The notes: generated by a model from the sequence alone, not told the origin. Shown: positions 8,201-16,618, counted from the stretch's first letter. The stretch: DNA of 64,000 bases from Oxalobacter sp. (GCA_003605115.1 QZKY01000001.1:1-64000), one strand, 5' to 3'. Program-made: numbers and translations.

Positions 8201-8515
8201 TTACTTCAAAATCAAGGCATTTTTGACAGACTTCACACCTTTTACGCCCCGTGAAACTTCGACAGATTTGTCGATGTTGTTCTGGGAGTTTACAAAGCCG
8301 CTCAACTGCACAACGCCCTTGTAAGTTTCAACATTAATTTCATTTGATTTTATGCTTGATTCATTAAAAATGGCAGCTTTCACTTTTGAAGTGATGACGG
8401 CGTCATCGATGTACTCACCGGTTCCTTGTTGCTTTGAACTGGAAGCACAACCCATCACAGAAACCACCATTGCGGCCAAAAATAATCCAGTAAGGTATTT
8501 AATAAATTGCTTCAC
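8201..8515 (-). CDS. BON-domain lipoprotein (OsmY-like)
   Basis: About 104 residues. The GTG at 8515 is chosen because AGGAG lies 8 bases before it; the ATG at 8533 has no ribosome site. Signal VKQFIKYLTGLFLAAMVVSVMGC ends in lipobox VMGC. One BON domain follows (DDAVITSKVKAAIF ... NVETYKGVVQLSGFVNS ... VSRGVKGVKSVKNALIL). BON domains bind phospholipid or envelope surfaces, and family members are induced by osmotic or envelope stress. The two 15-residue peptide genes lie just upstream on the same strand and may share its transcript. Confidence 0.85.
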   Translation of the reverse strand: MKQFIKYLTGLFLAAMVVSVMGCASSSKQQGTGEYIDDAVITSKVKAAIFNESSIKSNEINVETYKGVVQLSGFVNSQNNIDKSVEVSRGVKGVKSVKNALILK

Positions 8516-8554
8516 GATCGATTCTCCTGGCATGTTGAAAGTAGATTTCTTATC

Positions 8555-8571
8555 GATATTTGAAAAATATC
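8555..8571. repeat. Perfect inverted repeat upstream of BON gene
   Basis: GATATTT-GAA-AAATATC, 7-base arms, 40 bases upstream of the GTG at 8515. It could be an operator or a leader hairpin. Confidence 0.35.
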
Positions 8572-8630
8572 AATAGGTTTTTTGCTTGAGAATTTGTGCT
8601 GTGATATTCAATCAAGCATTCTCAGCGTGT

Positions 8631-8678
8631 TTAGATGAGTATCACAATTATTACTACCAATAGAAGTGCGACAATCAT
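8631..8678 (-). CDS. 15-residue hydrophobic peptide, copy A
   Basis: ATG to TAA encodes MIVALLLVVIIVILI, hydrophobic throughout. GAGGAG stands 6 bases before the ATG, an excellent ribosome site. The peptide is long enough for one membrane span. It closely resembles copy B 46 bases upstream in length, composition and pattern. Tiny hydrophobic peptides of this kind occur among type I toxins such as Ibs (18-19 residues) and among stress membrane peptides; which applies here is unknown. The order on the minus strand is copy B, copy A, BON lipoprotein. Confidence 0.6.
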   Translation of the reverse strand: MIVALLLVVIIVILI

Positions 8679-8724
8679 TCGTATCTCCTCGTATAAAATT
8701 AGTGCATAGTCGTGTTAGCGATAG

Positions 8725-8772
8725 TTAGATGATTACCGCAATGATGACAATCAATAAAATCACTACTAACAT
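8725..8772 (-). CDS. 15-residue hydrophobic peptide, copy B
   Basis: ATG to TAA encodes MLVVILLIVIIAVII. A G-rich ribosome site (AGAGGGGGG) ends 3 bases before the ATG. Same length as copy A, with the same lack of charged residues. The two copies look like a tandem duplication that kept only hydrophobicity and ribosome sites. Further upstream (minus strand, 8859-8870) GGAGATTCGAAT repeats the leader of copy A (GGAGATACGAAT) but is followed by ATA instead of ATG, possibly a third, decayed copy. Confidence 0.55.
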   Translation of the reverse strand: MLVVILLIVIIAVII

Positions 8773-8963
8773 TTACCCCCCTCTTCGCAAGCTGCGGCGA
8801 TGTAAGTCATTCGATTAAAATCTGCTGCATTTTTATTTTCAACCAGCAAATGCTGTTTATTCGAATCTCCTTGTTTCTATCGCCATAATATTCAATGCTT
8901 ACATTATTTTGGCAAATGGCGGATTTTCATATTTTCATTTTCTAACGCTGGAAAGCAATGGTC

Positions 8964-8979
8964 TGTTCGCTTTCGCACA
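8964..8979. promoter_or_regulatory. TGTTCG-N4-CGAACA family palindrome, copy 2
   Basis: TGTTCG-CTTT-CGCACA, one mismatch in the right arm. It is framed by GCAATG and CATTGC. It lies between the divergent peptide genes (from 8772 leftward) and csbD (from 9284 rightward); no gene is evident in 8773-9283. Confidence 0.45.
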
Positions 8980-9107
8980 TTGCTTGCTGCTTCTGCACGG
9001 CATAAATAGAATCTTTGAGCGAAATTATTCTGATTTCGACGTTTCAAAATTGCCTTGAAGACACAAAGTTTTAAATAGTGCAAACCACTAGCGCTAATAT
9101 TTATTTA

Positions 9108-9123
9108 TGTTCGTTAGCGAACA
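9108..9123. promoter_or_regulatory. TGTTCG-N4-CGAACA family palindrome, copy 3
   Basis: TGTTCG-TTAG-CGAACA, perfect arms. The 17 bases TGTTCGTTAGCGAACAG are identical to those at 16074-16090. It lies 160 bases upstream of csbD. Confidence 0.55.
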
Positions 9124-9239
9124 GATATGACGCTATGCTGTGATTAGTCTTTTGCTGCACGACATGCTTTGCATGAATATGCCTATGTAAGCTATTTTCT
9201 GCATTGTGTGATTTAAAGGTCGTTTTGATTTTTAAAATT

Positions 9240-9259
9240 GATTGGCAATTCCGCCAATC
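9240..9259 (+). repeat. Hairpin in the csbD leader
   Basis: GATTGGC-AATTCC-GCCAATC, perfect 7-base arms, ending 13 bases before the ribosome site AAGGAG (9273-9278). It could influence mRNA stability or translation, or be an operator. Confidence 0.45.
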
Positions 9260-9283
9260 TGGTTGAAAGTAAAAGGAGTTGAT

Positions 9284-9496
9284 ATGAATTGGGAAATCGC
9301 CGAAGGGAATTGGAAACAATTCAAAGGCAAGGTTAAGGCTCGTTGGGGTGAACTTACGAATGATCAACTTGATGTGATTGCTGGGAAACGTGATGAGCTG
9401 GCAGGAAAGATTCAGGCGTCGTACGGCATCACAAAAGAAGAGGTCGAGAAACAGATAAAGGATTTTGAAAGAATCAACAGGGGCTATCGCCCATAA
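9284..9496 (+). CDS. CsbD-family stress protein
   Basis: 70 residues from ATG 9284, with AAGGAG 5 bases upstream. MNWEIAEGNWKQFKGKVKARWG and the DQLDVIAGKRDELAGKIQ stretch are the CsbD/YjbJ signature. Family members are small soluble proteins raised under general stress; their biochemical role is unknown. The leader carries a hairpin (9240-9259) and a perfect palindrome (9108-9123). Confidence 0.92.
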   Translation: MNWEIAEGNWKQFKGKVKARWGELTNDQLDVIAGKRDELAGKIQASYGITKEEVEKQIKDFERINRGYRP

Positions 9497-9619
9497 ATAT
9501 TTCCTATTTGGACTAATCTGCTCATGCTGTGTGAGATGGTATGCGCAGCATTGAGGAGTTATTGCCGGTTTGGATGAAATAATCGACATCAATGTGCGCC
9601 ATACCAAACCGCAGATTTA

Positions 9620-11509
9620 ATGCACGACAGTGTTTTGCATTTCCAAGTGCTTGCTTTGCTTGCAATCGTATGGTTTCGGAGCAGTAATGATGAACGAATA
9701 AACACAATACTTGATAGTTTCAATCGGAAGGAATTTGTGGCTCTATCTGCACTTACGACGCCTGGCTTAATTGATGATATGCACGCACGCGCTAACTTGA
9801 CTGACAGCGTGCGTACTTCTGTGCTCCTTATTCAGAACGATATAGCTGAGGCAAGACTGATCAATCAGGCTTTGGAAGGCGCGGGATATAAAACATTTCA
9901 AATTAAATGGGTAACGCAACTCTCCGAAGCTATCAAGCAGTTGGGTATCAATGACTTTGATGTGGTATTGCTTGATTTATCTCTTCCAGATTGCGCTGGT
10001 CTTGATGCGTTTGATCGCGTATTTCAGATTGCGCCCAGTGCGCTTATTATGATTCTGAGTTCGCCGGCAGATGAGGGCATTGCGACGCAAGCCGTACAGC
10101 GAGGCGCGTACGATTATTTGCTTAAGTGTCATGTTAACGCGCATTGGTTGCCGAGGGCTTTGCGCTATGTCATTGAGAGCAAAACGGCACAAAATGCGCA
10201 GCGAAAAACGGAAGCGCGATTCCGTGCGATGAGTGATGCTTCTCCACTGGGAATTTTTGTGTCGGATGCAACAGGTGATTGTGTCTATACAAATGCGGCC
10301 TACCACAAAATATCAGGACTGACGTTCGAAGAGACTTTGGGCACAAATTGGAGCACGGCGATTCATCCTGAAGATCGTCAGCGTGTTCTTGTGGATTGGC
10401 ATGCAGCAGCATTAAGTCGAGAATCATTTCAGGCTGAAGCACGATTTTTGCGTGACGATGACAGCATTGTGTGGACGCGTCTTAACGGCGCAGTGATGCG
10501 TGACGGGCAGAAATCACTGGGGCATGTACAAACAGTAGAGGACATTACCGAACGCAAATCCGCTGAACTCATCTTAAGTCTGTCCGAAGAGGCTTTGTTC
10601 GAAGAGAAGGAGCGCGCCCAAATTACACTGAACTCAATTGGGGACGCGGTGTTGACTACCGATATTCTGGGGAATGTGACTTACTTGAATCTGGCTGCTG
10701 AAACCTTGACAGGCTGGAGTCGTGATGATGCCCTGGGACGGCCGTTGATAGAGGTTTTTAACATCATTGAGAGTGACACAAGACAGGCCGTTGCAAATCC
10801 GGCGAAACGGGCAATCGAGGAAGACAAAACGGTTGAGTTGACAAAGAATTGTGTGCTTGTCCGTCGAGATGGCACCGAGTCTGCGATTGATGATTCTTCA
10901 GCACCTATCCATAACAGAGAAGGACATGTGATTGGTGCAGTCATTGTCTTCCATGATGTGACCGAAGAAAGAGCAATGGCATTGAAGATGTCACATCTTG
11001 CGATGCACGATGCGCTCACGGGTTTGCCCAATCGGGTGCTTTTGACTGAACGCTTGCATCAAGCGATTGGGTTGGCTCGCCGAAATCGCAAGCAAATTGC
11101 ACTGATGTTCATGGATTTGGATCACTTTAAAAAAGTCAATGACTCTTTGGGGCATGTTGTCGGTGACCGACTTCTCCAGTTGGTCGCCAAACGCCTGGTA
11201 GCCTGTGTGCGCACGACAGACACTGTTTGCCGTCAAGGAGGAGACGAGTTCGTGATACTGCTTCCTGAGATTGAGCAACCTCACGACGCAGCTCAGGTTG
11301 CCGCTAAATTGCTGGACGCGTTGGCTGAACCTCAGCAAATCGACGGCAATGAACTGCATATCGCCTTGAGCATTGGTATCAGTGTCTTTCCAGACGATGG
11401 TCAAACCGTTGATGCGATGATGATACACGCGGACAATGCCATGTATGAGGCGAAAGAGCGCGGACGTAACAACTTCAGGTTCTTCAAGAATAGCTTGAAT
11501 GCAGAATGA
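9620..11509 (+). CDS. Response regulator diguanylate cyclase (REC-PAS-PAS-GGDEF)
   Basis: 629 residues from the ATG at 9620; no clear ribosome site, and Met54 (9779), just before the receiver, is an alternative. Receiver about 64-185 with phosphoacceptor Asp119 (VVLLDLSLPD). PAS about 198-315 and 332-450. GGDEF domain about 455-625 with intact GGDEF at 540-544 and the inhibitory RxxD site at Arg531-Asp534, five residues before. It should make cyclic di-GMP and be feedback-inhibited. No EAL domain. The cognate kinase could be the hybrid kinase at 12603. Confidence 0.92.
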   Translation: MHDSVLHFQVLALLAIVWFRSSNDERINTILDSFNRKEFVALSALTTPGLIDDMHARANLTDSVRTSVLLIQNDIAEARLINQALEGAGYKTFQIKWVTQLSEAIKQLGINDFDVVLLDLSLPDCAGLDAFDRVFQIAPSALIMILSSPADEGIATQAVQRGAYDYLLKCHVNAHWLPRALRYVIESKTAQNAQRKTEARFRAMSDASPLGIFVSDATGDCVYTNAAYHKISGLTFEETLGTNWSTAIHPEDRQRVLVDWHAAALSRESFQAEARFLRDDDSIVWTRLNGAVMRDGQKSLGHVQTVEDITERKSAELILSLSEEALFEEKERAQITLNSIGDAVLTTDILGNVTYLNLAAETLTGWSRDDALGRPLIEVFNIIESDTRQAVANPAKRAIEEDKTVELTKNCVLVRRDGTESAIDDSSAPIHNREGHVIGAVIVFHDVTEERAMALKMSHLAMHDALTGLPNRVLLTERLHQAIGLARRNRKQIALMFMDLDHFKKVNDSLGHVVGDRLLQLVAKRLVACVRTTDTVCRQGGDEFVILLPEIEQPHDAAQVAAKLLDALAEPQQIDGNELHIALSIGISVFPDDGQTVDAMMIHADNAMYEAKERGRNNFRFFKNSLNAE

Positions 11510-11632
11510 TGTTGCTACCGCCAATCAAAGAAGGCATTACGAAAAGCGCGACGAATTGTTGTGTTGGTTTTATCAGCTTTGCATCAGACCGACATGTCCT
11601 CAGAAATACCCAATAACTCCTCATAGTCTATT

Positions 11633-11648
11633 TGTTCCATAGCGAACA
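11633..11648. promoter_or_regulatory. TGTTCG-N4-CGAACA family palindrome, copy 4
   Basis: TGTTCC-ATAG-CGAACA, one mismatch in the left arm. It lies 117 bases upstream of the Crp/Fnr gene starting at 11765. Confidence 0.45.
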
Positions 11649-11764
11649 TAAAGCAGGCTAAAGCGTGTACTATTACTTCAAGGAACAGGGACAAGTTCCC
11701 TTCGTTGGCAACATGCTCCCGCAGCTCACCCCCTTCAGCACGCATCAGGAATCAGGTACTTATC

Positions 11765-12499
11765 ATGTCCGGCATTCATGACCCGAACCAAAATCATCTT
11801 CTGGCAGCTTTGCCAGGCGATGAGTTTCTTCGCCTGAAGCCGCACCTGGAGCTGAGGTCGATGCTTCTTGGCGATGTCTTATACGAATCTGGGGGGAAAC
11901 TTCAGTATGTTTATTTTCCAACTACATCGATCGTTTCATTGCATTATGTTCTGGAGAACGGCAGTTCATCTGAAATGGCAGGGGTGGGGAATGAGGGAGT
12001 GGTAGGCGTTTCACTTTTTATGGGCGGCGGAACGACACCCAGCCGCGCAGTCGTGCAAACTGGTGGGCATGGTTACCGTCTCAGCGCCTCATTATTCCTG
12101 GAAGAATTCAATCGAGGTGGAGCAGCGCAACGCTTGTTATTGCGATATACCCAGGCACTGCTCACGCAAATGGCACAAACCTCTGTCTGCAATCGCCACC
12201 ATTCCGTTGAGCAGCAATTGTGCCGTTGGCTTTTATTGACGCTGGATCGATTGAATTCTGATGAATTGACGATCACCCAGGAATTGATTGCCAACATGCT
12301 GGGGGTTCGGCGGGAGGGTGTGACGGAAGCAGCAGGGAAGCTGAAACAGCAAGGCTTGATTCGGTATCGCCGCGGCCATATCAGCGTAATAGACCGGGCA
12401 GGATTGGAAGGCAAAGTCTGTGAATGCTATGGCGTCGTCAAAAAAGAATTTGCCCGCTTGCTATCGGATGTGCGTCAACGCACAGACAAACCTCAATAA
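11765..12499 (+). CDS. Crp/Fnr-family transcriptional regulator
   Basis: 244 residues from ATG 11765 (MSGIHDPNQNHLLAALPGDEF); the upstream in-frame ATG at 11705 adds an unlikely tail. Barrel segment YVYFPTTSIVSLHYVLENG and NEGVVGVSLFMGG, helix-turn-helix ITQELIANMLGVRREGVTEA. It is a clear paralogue of the regulator at 5000-5707 (the same LLAALP start and LGVRRxGVT helix). No E-xx-SR triad, so the target differs from FNR boxes. Such paralogues are multiplied in Oxalobacteraceae. The adjacent palindrome at 11633 is a candidate for its own operator. Confidence 0.88.
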   Translation: MSGIHDPNQNHLLAALPGDEFLRLKPHLELRSMLLGDVLYESGGKLQYVYFPTTSIVSLHYVLENGSSSEMAGVGNEGVVGVSLFMGGGTTPSRAVVQTGGHGYRLSASLFLEEFNRGGAAQRLLLRYTQALLTQMAQTSVCNRHHSVEQQLCRWLLLTLDRLNSDELTITQELIANMLGVRREGVTEAAGKLKQQGLIRYRRGHISVIDRAGLEGKVCECYGVVKKEFARLLSDVRQRTDKPQ

Positions 12500-12532
12500 C
12501 AATACCAAATTCAGTACGAATGTATTACCGCT

Positions 12533-12551
12533 GTTGCGGCTTCGTCGCAAC
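12533..12551. repeat. Hairpin upstream of hybrid kinase gene
   Basis: GTTGCG-GCTTCGT-CGCAAC, perfect 6-base arms, in the 103-base gap between the Crp/Fnr gene and the kinase. No T-run follows, so it is not an obvious terminator. Confidence 0.4.
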
Positions 12552-12602
12552 CTTATCTGAGTCGAGGCGAGTACTCAGTTGCAAGTTATATGAGGCTTCA
12601 AT

Positions 12603-14909
12603 ATGCGCACAATAGAAGACGCATCGACCGAACGGCTGATGTTGTTCGGTTATTGGTCGACAGTTCTCGTTCTTTTTGTAGCAGCTTTTATTGTTTTCAA
12701 TAATGCTTTGCAAATTGATACAGTCGATATTGTTATTTTTATCGTCCTCGCCTTGCTATTGATATTCATGACCATTTTGTTGAATCGAGTAAGAAAATTA
12801 TTCCGTAACCGGTCAGACGTTGAAAAAGTGTCGCATGAAGAACGATTGTCTTTTTTGAAGATTGGTGCGCTGCAAGATGCCATTTTTAATAGCGCCAACT
12901 TTTTGAGCATTGCTACCGACGTAGATGGTGTGATTCAGATTTTTAACGTTGGTGCCGAACGCATGCTGGGATACAAGGCGGAAGATATGGTGGGCAAGGC
13001 GACGTCTGCCGGAATTTCAGATACGTCAGAACTCGTCGCCCGCGCAGCGACCCTCAGCCAGGAGTTTGGTACTTCAATCAAGCCTGGTTTTGAAGCCTTA
13101 GTATTTAAGGCATCTCGCGGTATTGAAGATGTTTACGAATTAACGTATATCAGAAGCGATGGTAGCCGACTTCCTGCGATCGTTTCTGTCACCGCGCTGC
13201 GTGACGCCCAAGGAAATGTTATCGGGTATCTCTTGATTGGCACGGACAATACGGCACGAAAACAAGTCGAAGCGGAGCAGGCGCTGCTGGATCAACGTTT
13301 GCGAGATCAGCAATTCTATACGCGCTCTCTATTTGAATCGAACATCGATGCCATTATGACGACCGATCTGCGCGGTATTATTAGCGACGTTAACCAGCAG
13401 ATGGAAGCCCTGACCGGCTGCACGCGCGATGAATTGATTGGTGCGCCATTCAAAAATTACTTTACAGACCCTGTGATGGCAGATGCATCTATCGAACGCG
13501 TACTTCGCGAAGGCAAGGTTACCGATTGTGAATTGACCGCCAATGCTAGAAATGGAAAAGAAACGGTTGTTTCGCTTAATGCGACCACATTTCATGATCG
13601 CGACAGAAAGTTGCAAGGGGTTTTTGCAGCGGCGCGTGATGTTACGGACCGCAAGCAGTTCGAGTATTTGCTCCAAGAAAGCAATATCGCGCTAGGGAAC
13701 GCAAAAACGGCTGCCGAAAAAGCCAATAGTGCAAAAACCGATTTTTTGTCCAGTATGAGTCATGAATTGCGCACACCATTAAACGCCGTTCTTGGCTTTG
13801 CTCAGTTAATGGCTTCCGAGACACCGCCACCATCCCATAAGCAACAGTTATCCATAGATCAAATTTTGCAGGCGGGGTGGTATCTTTTACGCCTGATCAA
13901 TGAAATTCTTGATCTGGCGATGATTGAATCAGGTAAGGTGACAGTTTCCAAGGAATCGATGTCTCTTGCCGAGATACTGTTGGATTGCCAAGCCATGATC
14001 GAACCTCAGGCACGACAATACGGGATAAAGATAGCATTTCCCAAATTTGACGAGCCGTTCTATGTTCATGCTGATCGAACAAGAGTTAAACAAGTGTTGA
14101 TTAACCTCTTGTCGAACGCGATTAAATATAATCGTGAAGGAGGGACAGCTACTGTAGAATGCACCATGGTTGGTAAGGACAGGGTTCGAGTAAGCATCAA
14201 GGATACGGGATCCGGTCTTTCGCCAGAGCAGTTGCAACAACTCTACCAACCGTTCAACCGGCTAGGACAGGAATCCAGATCGGAAGAAGGAACCGGCATT
14301 GGTTTGGTCGTCACCAAGCAATTGATCGAACTGATGGGTGGTGTCATCGGCGTTGAAAGCACTGTTGGCATTGGCAGTGAATTCTGGTTTGACCTTGCTG
14401 CGGCTGGCTCACCAGCATTGTTGAGTGACGGGATCGACGCGGCTGATGTGGATATACCGACTTATTCGTCGGTGGACGAGTCAACGAAACGTACCTTGCT
14501 CTATGTCGAGGATAATCCGGCAAATTTGACGCTGGTCGAGCAGTTGATAGCGCGTCGCGGTGATTTGAAAATGCTAAGTGCCATTGATGGCCATCTGGGA
14601 ATAAAAATGGCGCGCACTTATCTGCCGGACATAATTTTAATGGATATCAATTTGCCCGGAATTAGTGGTTATGGCGCGCTGGAAGTATTGCGCAGGGATC
14701 CCGCAACGGCGCATATACCAATAATGGCACTCTCCGCCAACGCGATCCCGAGTGAAGTTCAAAAAGGTTTGGACGCAGGCTTTTACCGTTACTTAACAAA
14801 ACCGATCAAGGTGCTTGAGTTTATGGACGCACTTGATACTGCACTGCATTTTGCAACAGAGAACAGTTTGACAAGCAAAGCAAGGAATCCGGGCATTTCC
14901 CCTCGGTAA
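12603..14909 (+). CDS. Membrane hybrid sensor histidine kinase
   Basis: 768 residues. Two membrane helices (about 14-33 and 41-60) with almost no periplasmic loop, so sensing is probably internal or within the membrane. PAS about 92-218 and 236-350. HisKA with SMSHELRTPLN (His387), ATPase with NLLSNAIKYN (501-510), DTGSG and GTGIGL. C-terminal receiver with Asp681 (IILMDINLPG). It phosphorylates itself and passes phosphate to its own receiver. The REC-PAS gene follows 21 bases later and is likely co-transcribed; it and the GGDEF response regulator upstream are likely partners. Confidence 0.92.
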   Translation: MRTIEDASTERLMLFGYWSTVLVLFVAAFIVFNNALQIDTVDIVIFIVLALLLIFMTILLNRVRKLFRNRSDVEKVSHEERLSFLKIGALQDAIFNSANFLSIATDVDGVIQIFNVGAERMLGYKAEDMVGKATSAGISDTSELVARAATLSQEFGTSIKPGFEALVFKASRGIEDVYELTYIRSDGSRLPAIVSVTALRDAQGNVIGYLLIGTDNTARKQVEAEQALLDQRLRDQQFYTRSLFESNIDAIMTTDLRGIISDVNQQMEALTGCTRDELIGAPFKNYFTDPVMADASIERVLREGKVTDCELTANARNGKETVVSLNATTFHDRDRKLQGVFAAARDVTDRKQFEYLLQESNIALGNAKTAAEKANSAKTDFLSSMSHELRTPLNAVLGFAQLMASETPPPSHKQQLSIDQILQAGWYLLRLINEILDLAMIESGKVTVSKESMSLAEILLDCQAMIEPQARQYGIKIAFPKFDEPFYVHADRTRVKQVLINLLSNAIKYNREGGTATVECTMVGKDRVRVSIKDTGSGLSPEQLQQLYQPFNRLGQESRSEEGTGIGLVVTKQLIELMGGVIGVESTVGIGSEFWFDLAAAGSPALLSDGIDAADVDIPTYSSVDESTKRTLLYVEDNPANLTLVEQLIARRGDLKMLSAIDGHLGIKMARTYLPDIILMDINLPGISGYGALEVLRRDPATAHIPIMALSANAIPSEVQKGLDAGFYRYLTKPIKVLEFMDALDTALHFATENSLTSKARNPGISPR

Positions 14910-14930
14910 GTTGGTTTCTGAAAGAAAGAA

Positions 14931-15767
14931 ATGTTTGATGTAACAGAGGTTTTTAATGCACGCATCCTGATCGTTGATGACCAAGATGTGAATATCAAAC
15001 TACTTAAAAAAATGCTGCACAATGCAGGATATCAGAACGTCACATCGACGCAGAATCCGCGCGATGTATGTCCCATGCATCTGGCCAATCCCTTCGATCT
15101 GATTTTGCTTGATTTGCAGATGCCTCATATGGATGGTTTTGAGGTTCTCGAAGCATTGAAAAAAAATGAGACGAGCGGTTATTTGCCGGTTTTGGTTATC
15201 ACGGCGCAACCCGGTCATAAACTGCGAGCCTTGCAATCGGGTGCCAAAGACTTTGTCAGCAAGCCTTTCGATCTGGTCGAGGTGGAGACGCGCATTCGTA
15301 ATATGCTGGAAGTTCGATTGCTGTATCAGAAGCTGGGAAATCACAACAAAATACTGGAGCAGGCGGTGCAGGAACGTACGGCCGAATTGCTGGCGAGTGA
15401 AGCACGCTTCAAGAGTTTTACCGAACTCTCGACGGACTGGTACTGGGAGCAGGACGAGCATGGAAAATTTACAAAAATATCCGGGCCTGTTTTTGAGATG
15501 CTTGGGGTCGAAGTAGATGACATTCTGAATATACTCAGTACAGACGTCGGGGAGCGATGGAATGCTACGGAACGCGCACAACTTAGTGCCAATTTATCTG
15601 CACGTCGTCCTTTCATTGATTTTGTCTATAGTCGTAGCAACGACGATGGCACGACACAGTATTTGCAAGTAAGCGGCGAACCTATCTTTGATTCAAGCAG
15701 CCGTTTTATTGGCTATCGCGGCGTTGGCTCGGACATCACTGAGCGGATGCGAAAAACGCAGAAGTAA
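14931..15767 (+). CDS. Response regulator with REC-PAS, no output domain
   Basis: 278 residues. Receiver about 10-130 with Asp61 (LILLDLQMPH) and the conserved Lys in FVSKPFD; a helical linker (LYQKLGNHNKILEQAVQERTAELLASEARF); then one PAS domain ending in GSDITERMRK. The protein stops right where an HK or GGDEF domain normally begins. Either it acts through protein contacts, or it was truncated; no obvious continuation exists in the other frames of 15768-16100. It follows the hybrid kinase by 21 bases. Confidence 0.88.
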   Translation: MFDVTEVFNARILIVDDQDVNIKLLKKMLHNAGYQNVTSTQNPRDVCPMHLANPFDLILLDLQMPHMDGFEVLEALKKNETSGYLPVLVITAQPGHKLRALQSGAKDFVSKPFDLVEVETRIRNMLEVRLLYQKLGNHNKILEQAVQERTAELLASEARFKSFTELSTDWYWEQDEHGKFTKISGPVFEMLGVEVDDILNILSTDVGERWNATERAQLSANLSARRPFIDFVYSRSNDDGTTQYLQVSGEPIFDSSSRFIGYRGVGSDITERMRKTQK

Positions 15768-15987
15768 GTCAGACATTACCGCTTTTCCCCAGACTGTTGC
15801 GCTACGGAACAGGAAATACGCATTGCAAGCTTACATAAGCGCCGTATATATCCTCACCGCATTTTTCCGCTCAACGAGCAAAGCTGAGCGCGCATTAACA
15901 ATCCCACACCCATTCGGCACACGCCACATTAGCGCCACCTTTTCAGGCGGATGACGCTATACGCTTACCTTATAAAATCAAGCCCGT

Positions 15988-16021
15988 TGCTAACTCCGTA
16001 CGTTAGCGTACAAAGTTAGCA
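15988..16021. promoter_or_regulatory. Compound palindrome
   Basis: TGCTAACT (15988-15995) pairs with AGTTAGCA (16014-16021); GTACG (15998-16002) pairs with CGTAC (16007-16011); the centre is TTAG. The core CGTTAGCG is identical to the core of the palindromes at 9108 and 16074. It lies in the 390-base gap before the lipoprotein gene at 16158; nothing else but the copy at 16074 is evident there. Confidence 0.5.
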
Positions 16022-16073
16022 GCATGTTTCATGCAAGCAGGTTTTTCAGCAGCAACAAGCAAAATAATCCATG

Positions 16074-16089
16074 TGTTCGTTAGCGAACA
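16074..16089. promoter_or_regulatory. TGTTCG-N4-CGAACA family palindrome, copy 5
   Basis: TGTTCG-TTAG-CGAACA with perfect arms, the same 16 bases as at 9108-9123. It lies 69 bases upstream of the DUF4398 lipoprotein gene, a position suited to promoter control. Confidence 0.55.
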
Positions 16090-16157
16090 GTTTATCAATC
16101 ATTTGAAGCCTATAAACAAATGAGTTTCAAGTTTGATTAACAGTTTATTAGGGCGAG

Positions 16158-16541
16158 ATGATGAAAAAATATTCGAAGCAATTGTTCAAAATACTGGGCT
16201 GCGGCGTGGTGGTCATCATGGCAGGGTGCAGCAGCATGAAGACACCAGCAACGGCTGATGTCGCCGTTTCCAAAGCGGCGGTTGACAATGCCGCTGGCGC
16301 TGGTGGCGGGGAGTTTGCCCCGGTCGAAATGAGTGCGGCTCGCAAGAAATTGGCACTGGCCAATAAGGCGATGGCCGAAAAAGATTACAAGCAAGCCTCC
16401 GATCTGGCGAAACAAGCGGAAGCAGACGCAAAGCTTGCACAAGCAAAAGCACGTTCTGCAAAAGCAAAAGCAGCAGCTGATGCACTCAATGCAGACATTC
16501 GGGTGTTGCGTGAAGAATTAGACAGAGTCAATAAGCAGTAA
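16158..16541 (+). CDS. DUF4398-type lipoprotein
   Basis: 127 residues; a second ATG directly follows the first. Signal peptide with lipobox MAGC (Cys23). The mature part (FAPVEMSAARKKLALANKAM ... DYKQASDLAKQAEADAKLAQ) is the DUF4398 pattern of paired helices rich in Ala and Lys, ending in a coiled coil (LNADIRVLREELDRVNKQ). Probably periplasmic and anchored in the outer membrane. It shares the DUF4398 region with the next gene (78 bases on), which adds an OmpA domain; the two look like parts of one envelope complex. Confidence 0.85.
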   Translation: MMKKYSKQLFKILGCGVVVIMAGCSSMKTPATADVAVSKAAVDNAAGAGGGEFAPVEMSAARKKLALANKAMAEKDYKQASDLAKQAEADAKLAQAKARSAKAKAAADALNADIRVLREELDRVNKQ

Positions 16542-16618
16542 GCCCTCATCGGGAAATGCAGACCGACAGTACTCAAGGGTTTTGTACGTTCTTAAGCTAT
16601 ATCACATAGGAATTTATT

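Noticed and set aside
15768-16100. Frameshifted remnant of a GGDEF domain after the REC-PAS gene
   Set aside because: I read all forward frames; a short segment (EQEIRIAS) is only vaguely similar to the linker before GGDEF, and no GGDEF motif follows.
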